Notes: a model not told the origin generated them from the letters alone. A stretch of 64,000 nucleotides of DNA from Riptortus pedestris (GCA_019009955.1 CM032228.1:174977501-175041500); one strand, 5' to 3'. Positions 12,176-23,841 are shown, numbered from the stretch's first letter. Program-made: numbers and translations.

Positions 12176-12304
12176 ACTATATAGTTGTATTATTGTTAAC
12201 GCCCAATTTTTGGAAATATATTTAATGAACTAAAAGGTCGACCAAATAATTTCTAGAGAAGTTATACGGTGACCAGAGAGACCATTAATCAAGGATTTCC
12301 GTTT

Positions 12305-12428
12305 TTAGCAGGTTTCCCCTAAGGGAAATCAGCTATTGAGGTTGTACTCATGACGGAAATATCGACATTTTTCTTCAAATGTCCATCGATCCTACCTAGT
12401 AGATGACGAAAATGAGGTCCATTCAAAA

Positions 12429-12480
<52 letters not shown>

Positions 12481-13156
12481 CTGTTACCGCTCTAGCGGTC
12501 GCAATTTTTGTTTGATCGTTACCAAACTCAATATTTAGTCGTTTTATGTAAAAGGAAAGATCAAGTTCGTTAATGGCTGCAATCGGACTAGTGAGAGGGG
12601 GGGGGTTATAGAGGAGAGGATTTTCTCAAATTTGAAATATTTCTGTTACTATACGTCGGATCGAAAAATTGTATAGAATCAATCTTATTGCAAATTAAAT
12701 TTTCTATAAATATTACATTACACACATTTATTCTGTATCTTGAATATTAACCGAGATATTTGCATTTTTATGAAGTCTGTGGGACACGTGGTCGGGTATC
12801 GTTCGGATTAATTCGGCCGTTTTCGTAACTTCGGGTCTGGTGGGAGCCTCTTCTAACCTTACCTGTCGTTTCTAACCTTACCTTACCTTCGTTACTTTGT
12901 GAGATTTATGCAAATACGTTCTGTCCCCCTTCTTTAGTTCTTGAACTATTAAAATTTGAGTTATTAAAATATAAATTATTCTTACAATTCAGAAGCCGTT
13001 CCAGATGGGAATTTATTAAAATTAACAGAATGATTTCTCATTACCGTTTGTATTTACTCATGGTGGTGTTGTGTTACCAGTATGCATATTTCTCTATTGC
13101 TAAACTTCACATGGGAAATCTGCTTAGTTTACGCAGCCCCTGCGTGACGGACTTTT
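12305..13156 (+). repeat. Interspersed repeat R2 with internal TA tract
   Basis: It begins near GCAGGTTTCCCCTAAGGGAA and carries a TA tract, then TTTGTCTGTTACCGCTCT, and ends at CGCAGCCCCTGCGTGAC. The copy at 16960-18055 matches in the same order, including the TA tract; shorter relatives lie at 1245, 20818, 26432, 31800, 32330, 49090 and 51055. The downstream end contains a hairpin, ACGCAG-CCC-CTGCGT. No ORF longer than about 80 codons is conserved between copies, so this is a non-autonomous element of unassigned class. Confidence 0.7.
12432..12476. repeat. (TA)n microsatellite within R2
   Basis: Pure TA tract at the same internal position as in the R2 copy at 16960-18055. Confidence 0.9.
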
Positions 13157-13408
13157 TAATTATTATATACCCAAGTTTTTTTTTTATAACAATAGTTAAA
13201 TAACTGATCTGGTGTTATATTATTCTGAGCACAGGATAATGAACACTTCTATGAAACATCCTTTCGCACTACTTTGAATAAATATTATTTCTGGGCATTA
13301 TATTTGTTCAAATAATTCATATGAAAGCCATACTTTCTAATAGAAAAAAATACACAATTGAGCGTAAATTTATTCAGTTATTTGACATTTGTTTTTACAT
13401 TTCCATCG

Positions 13409-13864
13409 CTAGTAAATTAAATTTCGGAACCAAGGAGGAGGTTTTGCTTTTAACAATAAAAATAATGGCGGCATAGTGTATCCTATATGAGGCATGGCAG
13501 ATATAGATAACTCATGAGGCAGACAAACGAACAATGATGATGTAGTCAAACTCAGTTCTGATGGAAGAGTGAAGCAGAAGATAATTTCACGCCAAAGGGT
13601 GAAAGAGAAACAGAGAGAAAAAGGAAAATTTATTGAAAAGTAGATCTTCGTCGATTGGTTTATTCGATGAGTAAATAGAAGTGAAAAAATTGGGAAGATA
13701 TTCCTCCTATGAAAAACATCCAGTAGAAAGCCAATACGTATATGGAACAGTTCACAATGCCATGCCAAATTTAAAAACATCCACAGTATTCCGAGGTCCA
13801 TAGCATCAACATATCTGAAACAATGGAACGTTCTATGACATACAATTAAGAAACAAGAAATCAA
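13409..13864 (-). CDS. Hypothetical ORF, divergent member of the IFF/LPP ORF family
   Basis: A 151-codon minus-strand ORF, hydrophobic and without a recognised domain. Its segment KIYFSINFPFSL...LWREIIFCF parallels RIFFYDENFPPL...LPPEIIFYL of the ORF at 28859-29215, with the same GAA-ATT core (GAAATTATCTTC against GAAATTATTTTC). Upstream, RIGFLLDVFHRRNIF roughly parallels LPLGFEMCIYHDKIP. The spacing between IYF and EIIF is two residues shorter. It is the only copy on the minus strand. Function and expression are unknown; a chance ORF or pseudogene remains possible. Confidence 0.3.
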   Translation of the reverse strand: MISCFLIVCHRTFHCFRYVDAMDLGILWMFLNLAWHCELFHIRIGFLLDVFHRRNIFPIFSLLFTHRINQSTKIYFSINFPFSLCFSFTLWREIIFCFTLPSELSLTTSSLFVCLPHELSISAMPHIGYTMPPLFLLLKAKPPPWFRNLIY

Positions 13865-15127
13865 TCATAAGTTAACATGTGAATACTGAAACCAATTGGA
13901 TAACCTGTCAGTCAATAAAGAAATTTCTTACTTTTTGACATATCAATTCTAATTTCCAATAACAATAAATTATTTATAGAAATGCGCCTCATTCAATATA
14001 TGGAATCCCATTTTCGATGGACTTTTGAATACACTTTAGAAAATTGCGTTATGGGTACAACCATTTTTTTTAATGCGTTATGGGTACAACCAATATTTTA
14101 ATGTTTTGTCTCAATCTGCCGTAAATGCTCTTCCTTACTGGACGTTTTGTTTTCTGTTTGGCTGCATAAACTGATCAGATTTCCCTCGTGTCAGTAAGAG
14201 TCAGGTATGACGGTATCACACAAATTGTATTTGTTCCTAAGTAAGGACCGAACTCCTTAGATACAAACCAGATGATCACCCCTGTAGTTGTAGTCCAGTA
14301 TTTCGCCAGAGAGGCGGAGAGGTCTTCGTTCTTAGACGATGAGGCCTAGAGGCATTCGTGCTTTAGGTCCCTGTGTACCTTCGTGACTCAATCTGGATTT
14401 TTGTTAAACGTTGCCCTTCTACCCTACTCATTCTAAACATGTCACTCTCCTTGGTACAGGCAGCAAATTTGCGTTCATACCAGCAGCCACGAAAGCTGGT
14501 TTGCTGATATGTGAAATCCCACGACAGAGAAGCCCATCTTTGGAGTCCCCTCCAAGATGTTCAATTGATTCACATATATAATTTAGCTATCTTATATTGA
14601 CAAGACAATTACTGCTTTCAGCTCCCCTCTTGATGGTGTATCCCTAATGAAGACGAAAATTAGCAATTTATGTACATATGTTTGGTGAAATTGCATCGAT
14701 TATTAAATTTGCCTTTTATTTGGAATTACTTAAGGAACGAGGGTCAATCTTTCTGGTGAAGACGCAAGGTTGAATATTCTTGCCTTTCCGGATTGTAAGA
14801 GCCATTTCTCAGGTGATCAACATTGGTTATGCCAATGGATTGGGATCCAGTACTGCTCCCATTTGACTGGACTTACTCATCATGCTCGAACTGGTGGATG
14901 CCAAAGACGAGCTAGCTATGCAGAACTACTATCTAAATATCCGTACGAGAGAATCTATGCTTCGAGATGTGGCAGCTCACCATAGGTTTACTAACCATCA
15001 AAGAAAAGAAAATGCTGACCAACATCAGATGTGACTCGGCCTTCTCCAAAGACGCCAAAGCAGCCAGAACTCTTATGAAACAACCGACCAGCTGGAAAGA
15101 ACCTCCACTATAAGCCGAAGACCTCGA
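13865..15127. other. Non-coding stretch with a short tandem duplication
   Basis: The sequence TGCGTTATGGGTACAACCA occurs twice, at about 14045-14063 and 14074-14092, with a 29-bp period. A 71-codon ORF at 14770-14985 has no recognisable motif. Nothing else is supported. Confidence 0.5.
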
Positions 15128-15365
15128 TTAATAATGTCACAGAATATATACCAACTGATGTGCATTACTCTTTGTTTCTTGATGATCTGATCGTCTACTC
15201 ATCTCTGCTCATTTTATGTGGTAATAGAACGAATAAAATACACCATAAATAATGTAGAAAAGTGGTGCGAGGAAAGCGGTCTACGTTCTCCACCAGTAAA
15301 ACGAAAACTACTCTTTTCACAAAAAAACGTTTGAAACGGCCTTTAAATCTTTATAAAAATATATG
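15128..15365 (+). pseudogene. LINE reverse transcriptase fragment, opposite-strand copy
   Basis: The plus strand matches the reverse complement of about 10080-10310 almost base for base (for example GATGATCTGATCGTCTACTC and AACGAATAAAATACACC). Translation around LFLDDLIVYSSLLIL corresponds to the region after the catalytic box of LINE RT. It is an isolated fragment of the same LINE family. Confidence 0.7.
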
Positions 15366-15397
15366 AAATACTTGTTTTTGTTCCTATCTCCAAAGTA

Positions 15398-15605
15398 ATG
15401 TTATTTATTAACGTCCACTTTGTGATACTATGGCTAATTGGAGGGATTATCACCAGTTTACCACCCTTTTTTATCCAGAGTGGGACTAAGGATTTTATTT
15501 AGTGAGTTCACCACTAAATAGATTCCTATTGCACAGGGGTGATTCGAACCTAGATTTACGAACTGAGAATAGAGACCAAAGCCTTAAATCACACCGCTAA
15601 CCAAT
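15398..15605 (-). mobile_element. tRNA-derived SINE, family A
   Basis: Minus-strand copy with the tail block CTATGGCTAATTGGAGGG, the middle block GGGACTAAGGATTTTATTTAG, and the B-box-like GGTGATTCGAACC near 15538-15550. It ends in the head block ACACCGCTAACC. Confidence 0.7.
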
Positions 15606-16599
15606 GAATTTAGAGCAAACGTTTTGCTGATCCTGGCATTTTTATTGCTTGGATATTTTTCTTAATTATTAATACTAACATAAAGCTAAAACATCGAATT
15701 TTTCGATTTAAAGCTTCCTTTAGCCATAAAATGCACAACTCTTTATGCCAGAAACGGCACATTTTATTGAATCATGCTGCAACATTAATGTTGTATCCAA
15801 CAAAATTACCTTTGAAACATCTACGGGAAAAGCAAATGATTCTGAAATTAAAAAAAAAATCTTTACATCAAACTGATTTAAATTTAAGTGTTTAAAACGA
15901 AATAACGCAAAAGTATTCTTAAATGAATCCCAACAAATGTTGACTTCAAAATTCATAAACATAAAAAGAAAACAATTCTCAAAATTTATTTTATTTTAAA
16001 CTAATTACGTGGAAATTATTTGTAAATGGAATACACTTTTCCACCTGCACAGTTTCATGTAAAAAAATGGTGTTGTATCTACCAGAGAATAATCATCGGC
16101 CCACGCGTTTTTTGATAAAACACTATATAGTCCAGTCTTTAATCGAATAGGGGAACATAATTAGCCAATTATTGTTGGAAATAAATCGCATTCCAAATAA
16201 CAGATAAAGCAGTTAAATTAATTGTGAATTCTTCTGTAAACCGTACACAATTTGATATGTAAATTAGTATTTATTATCATGAATATTGTAGGTTAATTTA
16301 AAATATAAGCATAGAATTATAAGGCTTCGAATAAAATACCTAATTCATTGTACATACCGGTGTATCTTGAAATGGTGTTGGCACATCCAGGGTCATCTCA
16401 TCAACTGAGTTCTTCTTCATTGTCCCTTCCGCCTTAGCGCTTAAAATTACAAACTCGGAAAATTTAGAGTTAATATAAATTTATTTCCATTCTTGAATTA
16501 TTTTAAGTACATATATAAAATGTCATCTGGTTTGAAGCCTTACATTGCAGTGAACGTTTAGCCTTGAGAAGAAGGTTATGTTGTGTAAAAAAAAAAGTT
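15606..16599. other. AT-rich non-coding stretch
   Basis: No gene is supported; an 80-codon minus-strand ORF (15720-15962) has no recognisable motif. Confidence 0.5.
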
Positions 16600-16700
16600 C
16601 TTTATTAAAGACCACTTTATGCTTCAACAACTAGTTGGGACGGGTAGCCACCCACTTCTAGCTACAAAGGGACTTAGGATTTTAATTAGTAAAAAAATAA
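16600..16700 (-). mobile_element. SINE family A, partial copy
   Basis: Contains CTAGTTGGGACGGGTAGCC and GGACTTAGGATTTTAATTAG, matching the tail and middle of the minus-strand copies at 15398 and 27505. The head is missing. Confidence 0.5.
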
Positions 16701-16959
16701 GTGTTATTTTTAATATGCACTTTATTCTACTACAATTAGTTGAGACAATTTTTTTTCTCCTCATTGTAACCTTTTGAGAAATTTATTTGAGTACGTGTTT
16801 CCATTGTCAAATCGCATATTATATGTGTGGTTATTTTTAAATAAAGTGAGTTTTACAATATTTGCAATTTAATGCACAGTTTATATTTTAATTCAGAATA
16901 GTTTTAAGATAAGTTTTTTTCACGCTTCAGAAAATTCTAAGAACAATGGTATCAAAATT

Positions 16960-17216
16960 TGAAATCTTGTCTGTCTGCCTGCTCGCTCAACCGATTGTTA
17001 ATTACTCAAAAACAGCTCTGAGGAATTCTAGGAATTTTATATTTGAGTCAACTATCCGAGGGTACAACATAGGGTATATGTTAATTTGAATTTTAGCAGA
17101 TTTCCCCTAAGGGAAATCAGCTATTGAGGTTGTACTCATGACGCGATTTTCAAAATTTTTCTTCAAATGTCCATCGATCCTACCCAGGAGATGACGAAAA
17201 TGAGGTCCGTTCAAAA

Positions 17217-17274
<58 letters not shown>

Positions 17275-18055
17275 CTGTTACGGCTCTAGTGGTCTCAATT
17301 ATTGTTTAATCGTTACCAAACTCGACATTTAGTCGTTTTATGTAAAAAGAAAGATCAAGTTCGTTAACGGGTGAAATCAGGCAAGGGGGAGAGGGGTTTA
17401 GGGGGGAGGATTTTTGAAAATTCGAAATATCTTCGTTACCATACGTCGGGTCGAAAAATTGTATAGAACCAATCATAATGCAAATAAAATGTACTATAAT
17501 TATTGTTAATATACATTTATTCACTATCTTGAATATTAACCGAGATATTTGCATTTTTCAGTTTACAGCCGTCAGCAAACCACCACTTCTACTCATGTAA
17601 CATAAACAATTCTCTGCTAAATAATAAATCACATTATTCGAAGCTTAAATACCAAAAATTGCATTCAAGAGATCTTTATTATACGAGATACATGCAAATA
17701 TGTCATGGTGACCCCCCCCCCTCCCGTCTTAAGGTTTTGGACTACTAAAATTTGATTAATTGAGATAACAATTATTCTGACTAATTATTAATTACAGTAC
17801 GAGATATAGTAAATAGTTCTCAATAAAATTAATATGTTATATTCTGATATATTTCAGTGATTGTTTATCTTTCCGGTGTGAAGCATGCAGACCTGTTTGT
17901 TTACATATCTAACGCTTCCTGTCGGCAGGTTATTGAAATTGGCTGAATCATATCTTGTTTCTGTTTCTATTTATTCACGGTGGTGTTGTGTTACAAGTAT
18001 GTAGATTTATCTAATACTAAACTTCAGGAGGAAAATCTGCTTAGTTTAAGAAGAA
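16960..18055 (+). repeat. Interspersed repeat R2, second long copy
   Basis: It matches the copy at 12305-13156 through CCCCTAAGGGAAATCAGC, the TA tract (17219-17270), TTTGTCTGTTACGGCTCT, AAAGATCAAGTTCGTTAA and CTGCTTAGTTTA. The terminal ACGCAG...CTGCGT hairpin is lost here. Sequence before 17090 (TTGTCTGTCTGCCTGCTCGC) may belong to a longer version of the element. Confidence 0.65.
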
Positions 18056-18917
18056 GAACAACTATAGAAGGAGTCATCAATTTTAAAGGCACAAAGACTC
18101 CTTGAATATAAGCTATATAAACATTTTTAGAAACGAACAGGAGTGGGGATTGTCGGGGTGGTATTAAATGAAAAATCGCCATATATCGGTTTCCTATTGG
18201 TTTCTTGGTGAACGTGCACCTAACAAAAGTTGTTTATTCAGATATATAAAGAAACTTTCGATATATACATTTTCATCATATTACAAATTGCAAAGCAAGT
18301 AATTTGCATAGAAGTTTTGTTATAGTCATCAATGAGTATCAATGTATGAATTTATTCAACTTCGTACGTCGATGAATTAATACACTTTCATTAAACTTAA
18401 CAGTCATTAACAGGTTGAATGAAGAGCAAAATATATTGTCATCCCTGCCATAATTAATCAGAAATGTCAGTTTTCCCTTTAATGTATTTAATTTAATTAA
18501 AACAGGAAAATTAATAGAACAAACACTTTTTATATTGTGAAGCTAATGTAATCAGAATTGTTAACATGATTTAATGTAAACAGAACTGAGATCTTAAATA
18601 AGTTGGGAGGTTGGTTGGCAACAGTGAGTGTAGAGAGGGGAGTTGGGAGACTCCCTTCTGTCTTCTCACTGCTAACCATACATTGCAGCGAGTTGTTTAA
18701 ACTATTATTAGCTTTTTCGCATGATTGAGATTAATATTTTGAGTGTATGTATAAAACTCTTGGATTTTAATACTAGCAGAATTTGAAGTGAGGAAAAATT
18801 ATGTTAGTGTAACAGGTGAAATAATACAACTAGACGTATTATGGCGGGAATGCACCAGTAAGTTATAATATCTATTGCCCCATGCCTCCTGACCTCACAT
18901 TAGTTTATGTTTATATG
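18056..18917. other. Non-coding stretch, no supported feature
   Basis: AT-rich with no ORF of note. Nothing recognisable was found. Confidence 0.5.
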
Positions 18918-19171
18918 TCTCAGGTAAGAAAAAACGCCTCGTTCCTTCACTGTTCTTTATTCGTTGTGACAGAGCGCTTTCAGAGCATACGCTTCATCAC
19001 TAGTGCCCTCTTCACAATGATGTGACAGGAACCAAGGATTCCCTGTGACTCACAGGGTCCTGTCAGATCATAGTGAAGAGGGAACTGATGATGAAGCGTA
19101 TGCTCTGAAAGCGCTCTGTCACAACGAATAAAGAATAGTGAAGGAACGAGGCGTTTTTTCTTACCTGAGAT
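18918..19171. repeat. Near-perfect palindrome of about 254 bp
   Basis: The left arm begins TCTCAGGTAAGAAAAAACGC and the right arm ends with its reverse complement. The arms match over more than 100 bp with few differences and an approximately 10-nt insertion in the left arm. The centre is a smaller hairpin, CCCTGTGA-C-TCACAGGG (19041-19057). No ORF or transposase is present. The CTGATGATGAAGCG...GAAAGC string in the right arm recalls Penelope-type termini, but the pairing needed for a hammerhead fold is not met. It is a foldback or MITE-like element by structure. Confidence 0.8.
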
Positions 19172-19280
19172 AATAATTCCTGCACCATCCAGCACCTCAA
19201 AAATGGATGTTTAAATGTGATTTGATGCTTATACTTTTAGTAATATAGTGTTTTCCTCAGAAATGTGAATTTGTCTCATA

Positions 19281-19903
<623 letters not shown>

Positions 19904-20277
19904 AGTAGGTAAAATTATTTTTTTATAACACATTTCACTCGAAAAGCTTTCTATTTCTGTAAGTAATTTTTGGTAAGTCTTTCTTCCCTAGGATCATTAG
20001 GTATAAAGGTGAATGGAAGTTGGCACATGCCATTCACTTTACCAAAACGTATTTAAGTATATACCTACATGTACACATCAAATATTAGTAATTCCTGTTA
20101 ATATTTTGATAAATGGTTGATGTTAATATTTTAGAGTCCTTCAATTTGTTCCCATAACCTCCCCAATAAATAAGGCAATTAATTGATTCAACTTACATAT
20201 GTGATTTATTTACACTTATACCTCTCTAGGATCGTATCATAAAATTTTTTAAACACTCATGATACACACTCAAGACT

Positions 20278-20685
20278 ATGGTCTTTACAGATTTACTTCA
20301 GTTTTCTCTTGGCTTTAAAATTAATTTCATTACTGTCTTCGTGATTCTAAACCTTGTACCTCTTTATGCTCATCTTGTGATTCGTAACGACATCGTCCCT
20401 AGGCTGGTAGTCACTGTGCCATTCGGAGTTGAGTTTGCTCTTTTCAATTCCCGAATATTCTTCGTAGAATGCATGGTAACATCACTGCGCCTGAGCTCCA
20501 AATTGGTATTGCCACCGGATATAGTGTTGTGTCTATCAAAATATTTCTATCTACCTTGGGGTTTGCCGACAGTCAAATGTGCATTGGGGTTGAAGTCAAT
20601 AGACATGAGACGTTACATAAAGCAAATTGGAAGGATTGGAGATAACCAAAAACCAGGTAATGTTAGAATTATTGTTACAACATAA
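20278..20685 (+). CDS. Hypothetical ORF, IFF/LPP family, long copy
   Basis: A 135-codon ORF of unknown function. It aligns without gaps to the ORF at 28859-29215. GFKI sits at residues 12-15 in both, RIFF at 59-62 in both, and LPPD/LPPE at 78-81 in both. P-R/K-L near residue 40 is also shared. In the codons I compared most synonymous-type differences are at third positions (CCA/CCG, GAT/GAA, CTA/CTC), which suggests past selection on this frame. The protein is hydrophobic with no convincing signal peptide and no domain I recognise. A CAG|GTAATG near 20656 could be a splice donor, so it might be an exon. A mobile-element ORF is the main alternative. Confidence 0.4.
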   Translation: MVFTDLLQFSLGFKINFITVFVILNLVPLYAHLVIRNDIVPRLVVTVPFGVEFALFNSRIFFVECMVTSLRLSSKLVLPPDIVLCLSKYFYLPWGLPTVKCALGLKSIDMRRYIKQIGRIGDNQKPGNVRIIVTT

Positions 20686-20817
20686 ACATATGCTATTAAA
20701 CGTTATATAATCTAACCTATGGTGTTAACAAGGATGGTTATTATTTATTACCTGATTTCAAAAACTATAATATTTTTTGATACGCACTTTTGCGATCGGT
20801 ATTCTAATCATTTTCCT

Positions 20818-21055
20818 TTTTAGTAGGTTTCCTTTAATTTAAATAAGGGAAGCGATTTTCGAAGTTTTGTTTCAAATGCCCATGTTTCATGCAAAAGCAA
20901 AGTTTAACTTCGTTAATGGCTGTATTCGGGAGACAGCTGGGTGATCAGATAGGAAATTTTGAAAATTTAATATCTCTTTTATAATACAGAAAAATGATGT
21001 ACCAATCTTGTTACAAAATTAATTTCCTATAAATCCTGTTATATATATATATATT
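20818..21055 (+). repeat. R2 repeat, partial diverged copy
   Basis: Contains TAGTAGGTTTCCTTTAATTT, AACTTCGTTAATGGCTGTAT and AATATCTCTTTTATAATAC in the R2 order. The internal TA tract is missing at the usual place, and a short one lies near 21041-21056. Confidence 0.55.
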
Positions 21056-21058
21056 TAT

Positions 21059-21280
21059 AGAGAAGGATTTATGAACCTTGCTATGGATACTTCAAAGAAA
21101 AATACTCAGTTGAAAATGGAGTGTCAAAGGCTTACTGATCGGTGCAAGAGGTGCAATATCCCAAAGGACAGCCGAAACTCTAAAAGAACTAGGATTATCC
21201 ACGAACGACCTCCAGAATTTGTCTACAACCATTATTAAGCATTCAGCGAGAATTATAAATTATCATTTATACAAATAAAG
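21059..21280 (+). pseudogene. Reverse-transcriptase C-terminal fragment of a LINE
   Basis: After one frameshift near 21137, the plus strand reads LIGARGAISQRTAETLKELG then STTIIKHSARIINYHLY. This resembles the conserved C-terminal segment (GARG...F.....L.....I...S..I...HLY) of many LINE-type endonuclease-reverse transcriptases. An upstream frame gives YFKEKYSVENGVSKAY. It is not part of the LINE that starts at 21520, whose C-terminus differs. Clade is unassigned. Confidence 0.45.
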
Positions 21281-21458
21281 GCACGATGCAAAGCTGCACT
21301 CCTTTCCACATGGCCCATCAAAATTTAACAACAAATTTCTTGTTTTAAAAAGAAATATTAAAAAAAAAAAGTGATATTTTTTTTAACATTACCCAGTTGG
21401 GCTGATTAGGAGGCTGTCCCTGAGGGGAACCTTCCAGAAGGCGGGCAGCTTTTTTTTT

Positions 21459-21461
<3 letters not shown>

Positions 21462-21506
<45 letters not shown>
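21462..21506. repeat. (AT)n microsatellite
   Basis: Pure AT tract marking the 5' edge of the LINE fragment that follows. Confidence 0.9.
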
Positions 21507-21509
<3 letters not shown>

Positions 21510-21519
21510 ATATCGTAGA

Positions 21520-22178
21520 AAAAAGGGCACATTTACATAAACTATATTTTAATATTCAAAAATCTTCATATATTATTTTTACTCATAAGAAATCACCTCC
21601 ACCTTTTCATAGACATATACAAGGAGAAGACATAAAAAACGTAAATTCAATTAAATATCTAGGTATATTCTTTGACAGTAAACTTAATTGGAGTACTCAT
21701 ATAGACAAACTACCAGAACGATTATTGAAACTCATCAACATATTATCTATTGCAGCAAGAAACACTTGGGGACTGAAATCAGACGCATTATACATATTAT
21801 ATAAAGGCGCTATCCTTCCTTCCACATATGGAATAAACATTTGGCACACTGGACTTAACAAACAACATAACTTAAAGAAATTACAAAGAGTACAAAGACT
21901 GATGGCAATCAAAATTATAAAGGGCTTTAAAACAGTTTCGTATGATGCATCCTGCGTTCTGGCTAAAATAGTCCCCATCGATTTATTAGCACATACTTTT
22001 GTTGATCAATATAACCTTCTTAAAAAGTCTATTAATTCATACGATATTCTAGCTGAATTTGTTAAATCAGATTTGGAATACAAAAGATGGTATCACCCCA
22101 GCAAATTTCCAAAGATATTGTTACGTTTTGTATTACCAAAATCAGTAATAAACGTTTTTAATAAGAGTTCTTTTGGAT
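21520..22178 (+). pseudogene. LINE ORF2: distal reverse transcriptase region
   Basis: The plus strand, open from 21725 and readable upstream to about 21640, gives IKYLGIFFDSKLNWSTHI, then RNTWGLKSDALYILYKGAIL and STYGINIW. These match the YLG...D..L.W..H, WG.....L..LY and YG..IW motifs of the distal RT of Jockey/R1-type LINEs. The 5' part is cut off near the AT tract. At 22178 the frame is interrupted by a solo LTR and resumes at 22794 with RNase H. Removing the LTR plus four bases restores the reading frame. Confidence 0.75.
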
Positions 22179-22693
22179 TGCAAAATTAAATACTCGAAAG
22201 TTTCACAGTTTTTATCACTGCAAAATTTATTTCACAATGCACAATAAACTTGGTGATTATTCTTAATTACTACTCACAGTATACACTGATAGTGTTACTG
22301 TTCTTCAATGAGTCACAGTCCAATAATTCACTGAAATTCACAGAAAGACGGCACTGCACTGTCCTTTACTTCGCGGCACTGCACTGTCCTTTACTTCGCG
22401 GCACTGCACTGTCTTAAACACGGCACTAAACTGTTACTTACAGTCACGGCACAACACTGTTCTTCTTATAAAAACACTTTACCTCACTACACTAAGTCGC
22501 ACTGAAGCACTGATGTGAACAGCAAGATAGGTGACAATAAAACTGACTCGCTCCCGGCAGGCCCTCTTTATATAGCTTGACGGCATACATCAAAGGGGAA
22601 TTGTCTAGTTCATTCGAGGCTGGGCTAGACGAGCCTAGTATCGTCTCGACTCTCCGTCGGTCTCTTTGATCTACGTCACACTTTCCAAATACG

Positions 22694-22763
<70 letters not shown>

Positions 22764-22793
22764 GGATTATTCATCTATTTAATTTTCGCAACA
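22179..22793 (-). mobile_element. Solo LTR of a Ty3/Gypsy-type element
   Basis: The 615-bp sequence, read on the minus strand, starts TGTTGCGAAAATTAAATA and ends TATTTAATTTTGCA, giving unusually long inverted termini. It holds a GA tract, a TATA box with downstream initiator-like TCAGTT, and tandem 25-bp units with GGCACTGCACTGTCC. The same LTR, partly deleted, forms the 5' end of the element at 23520. No internal region or second LTR is present, so it is a solo LTR left by recombination. A clear target duplication is not visible. Confidence 0.75.
22567..22575 (-). promoter_or_regulatory. TATA box in solo LTR
   Basis: CTATATAAA is followed about 25 bp downstream by AGTCAGTTTTATTG, an arthropod initiator-like context. 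This placement fits the U3/R boundary of an LTR promoter. The motif is missing from the related LTR at 23520, where this part is deleted. Confidence 0.5.
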
Positions 22794-23519
22794 ATATTAA
22801 TACATCAAGGAAATAAAACTTTTAGAACGGAAATATATACAGATGGGAGTAAAGATGGGAAAAATGTAGGCTGCGCATGTGTAATATTCATTGATCAGAA
22901 ATTGACAGAGATACATAAATTTAGACTGGGACACAACTGCAATATTCAAGCAGAACAATACGCTATACTGAAAACTTTACAAAACATACAAACTGAACAT
23001 ACAAACCATAATACACTTTGTATATACACCGACAGTAAAGTAACGATACAAAAACTACAGAACCGTACAACCTACGGCCCGTTAACAACACAAATCAGAG
23101 AACTCATAGCAGAATTAAATCATATTAACATATATTTTTCATGGGTTAAAGCACATTCTGATAATTTTGGAAATGAATTGGCCGATAGAGCTGCTAATTC
23201 TGCTTCAAAAGATTCCCAATTACCGGAATGTTACAATAAAATCTCCAAAGCCCACGTAAAATATATGTTAAAAGCTCATCTAACTGAAAAGTGGCAACAA
23301 CAATGGACTGTAACTAATAAAGGACAACATTTAAAACTTTGCATTCCAAACATCAACACATATTTCAACAGCAAAAACATACAAACCGACTTTTATATTA
23401 CACAATTCGTAACAGGACATGGTTCACTAAATTCTTACTACCAACGATTTTACATAAAAGACAACAATACTTGCCCCTGTGATTACTCAACTCCACAAAC
23501 AAGTCAACACTTAATATAC
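22794..23519 (+). pseudogene. LINE ORF2: RNase H and C-terminal region
   Basis: This continues the LINE interrupted at 22178. Motifs are IYTDGSKDGKNVGCACVIF, AEQYAILKTLQNIQ, CIYTDSK and FSWVKAHSDNFGNELADRAA, the complete D-E-D-H/D set of LINE RNase H. A C-terminal FVTGHGSL and CPCDYSTPQTSQHLIYCC cluster follows. The domain is uninterrupted over about 230 codons, so the copy decayed less than the LINE at 8665. It is cut at 23519 by an LTR element; a possible continuation (YLQIMLLILLIGFF) appears after 26047. Confidence 0.8.
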
Positions 23520-23835
23520 TGTTGCGAAAATTAAATACATGAATAATCCTTCAGAGAGAGAGAGAGAGAGTCGCGTACAATGCGACTCAGTGCAGTGTTT
23601 TTATAAGAAGAACAGTGTTGTGCCGTGACTGTAAGTAACAGTTTAGTGCCGTGTTTAAGACAGTGGAGTGCCGCGAAGTAAAGGACAGTGCAGTGCCGTC
23701 TTGTTGTGACCGTGAGTGAATTATTGGACTGTGTAATCTGAAGAATAGTGACGCTATCAGTGTATACTGTGAGTAGTAATTAAGAATAATTACCAAGTAT
23801 ATTGTGCACTGTGAAATAAATTGTGAATTAAATCA
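23520..23835 (+). repeat. 5' LTR with U3 deletion
   Basis: It follows the solo LTR from its TGTTGCG start through GAATAATCCTTC, GA repeats and TCGCGTA. It then jumps to the region around GTGCGACT, omitting about 170 bp that contain the TATA box. The later part (GTTGTGCCGTGACTGTAAG, AGTGTATACTGTGAGTAG) matches well. The 3' boundary is uncertain because the last 40 bp differ from the solo LTR. Confidence 0.65.
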
Positions 23836-23841
23836 ACAAAA

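Noticed and set aside
14770..14985. 71-codon ORF
   Set aside because: No recognisable motif; background length.
19056..19171. Hammerhead ribozyme in the right arm of the palindrome
   Set aside because: CTGATGA, GAAA and GTC occur in order, but stem III cannot pair and stem II is only three base pairs.
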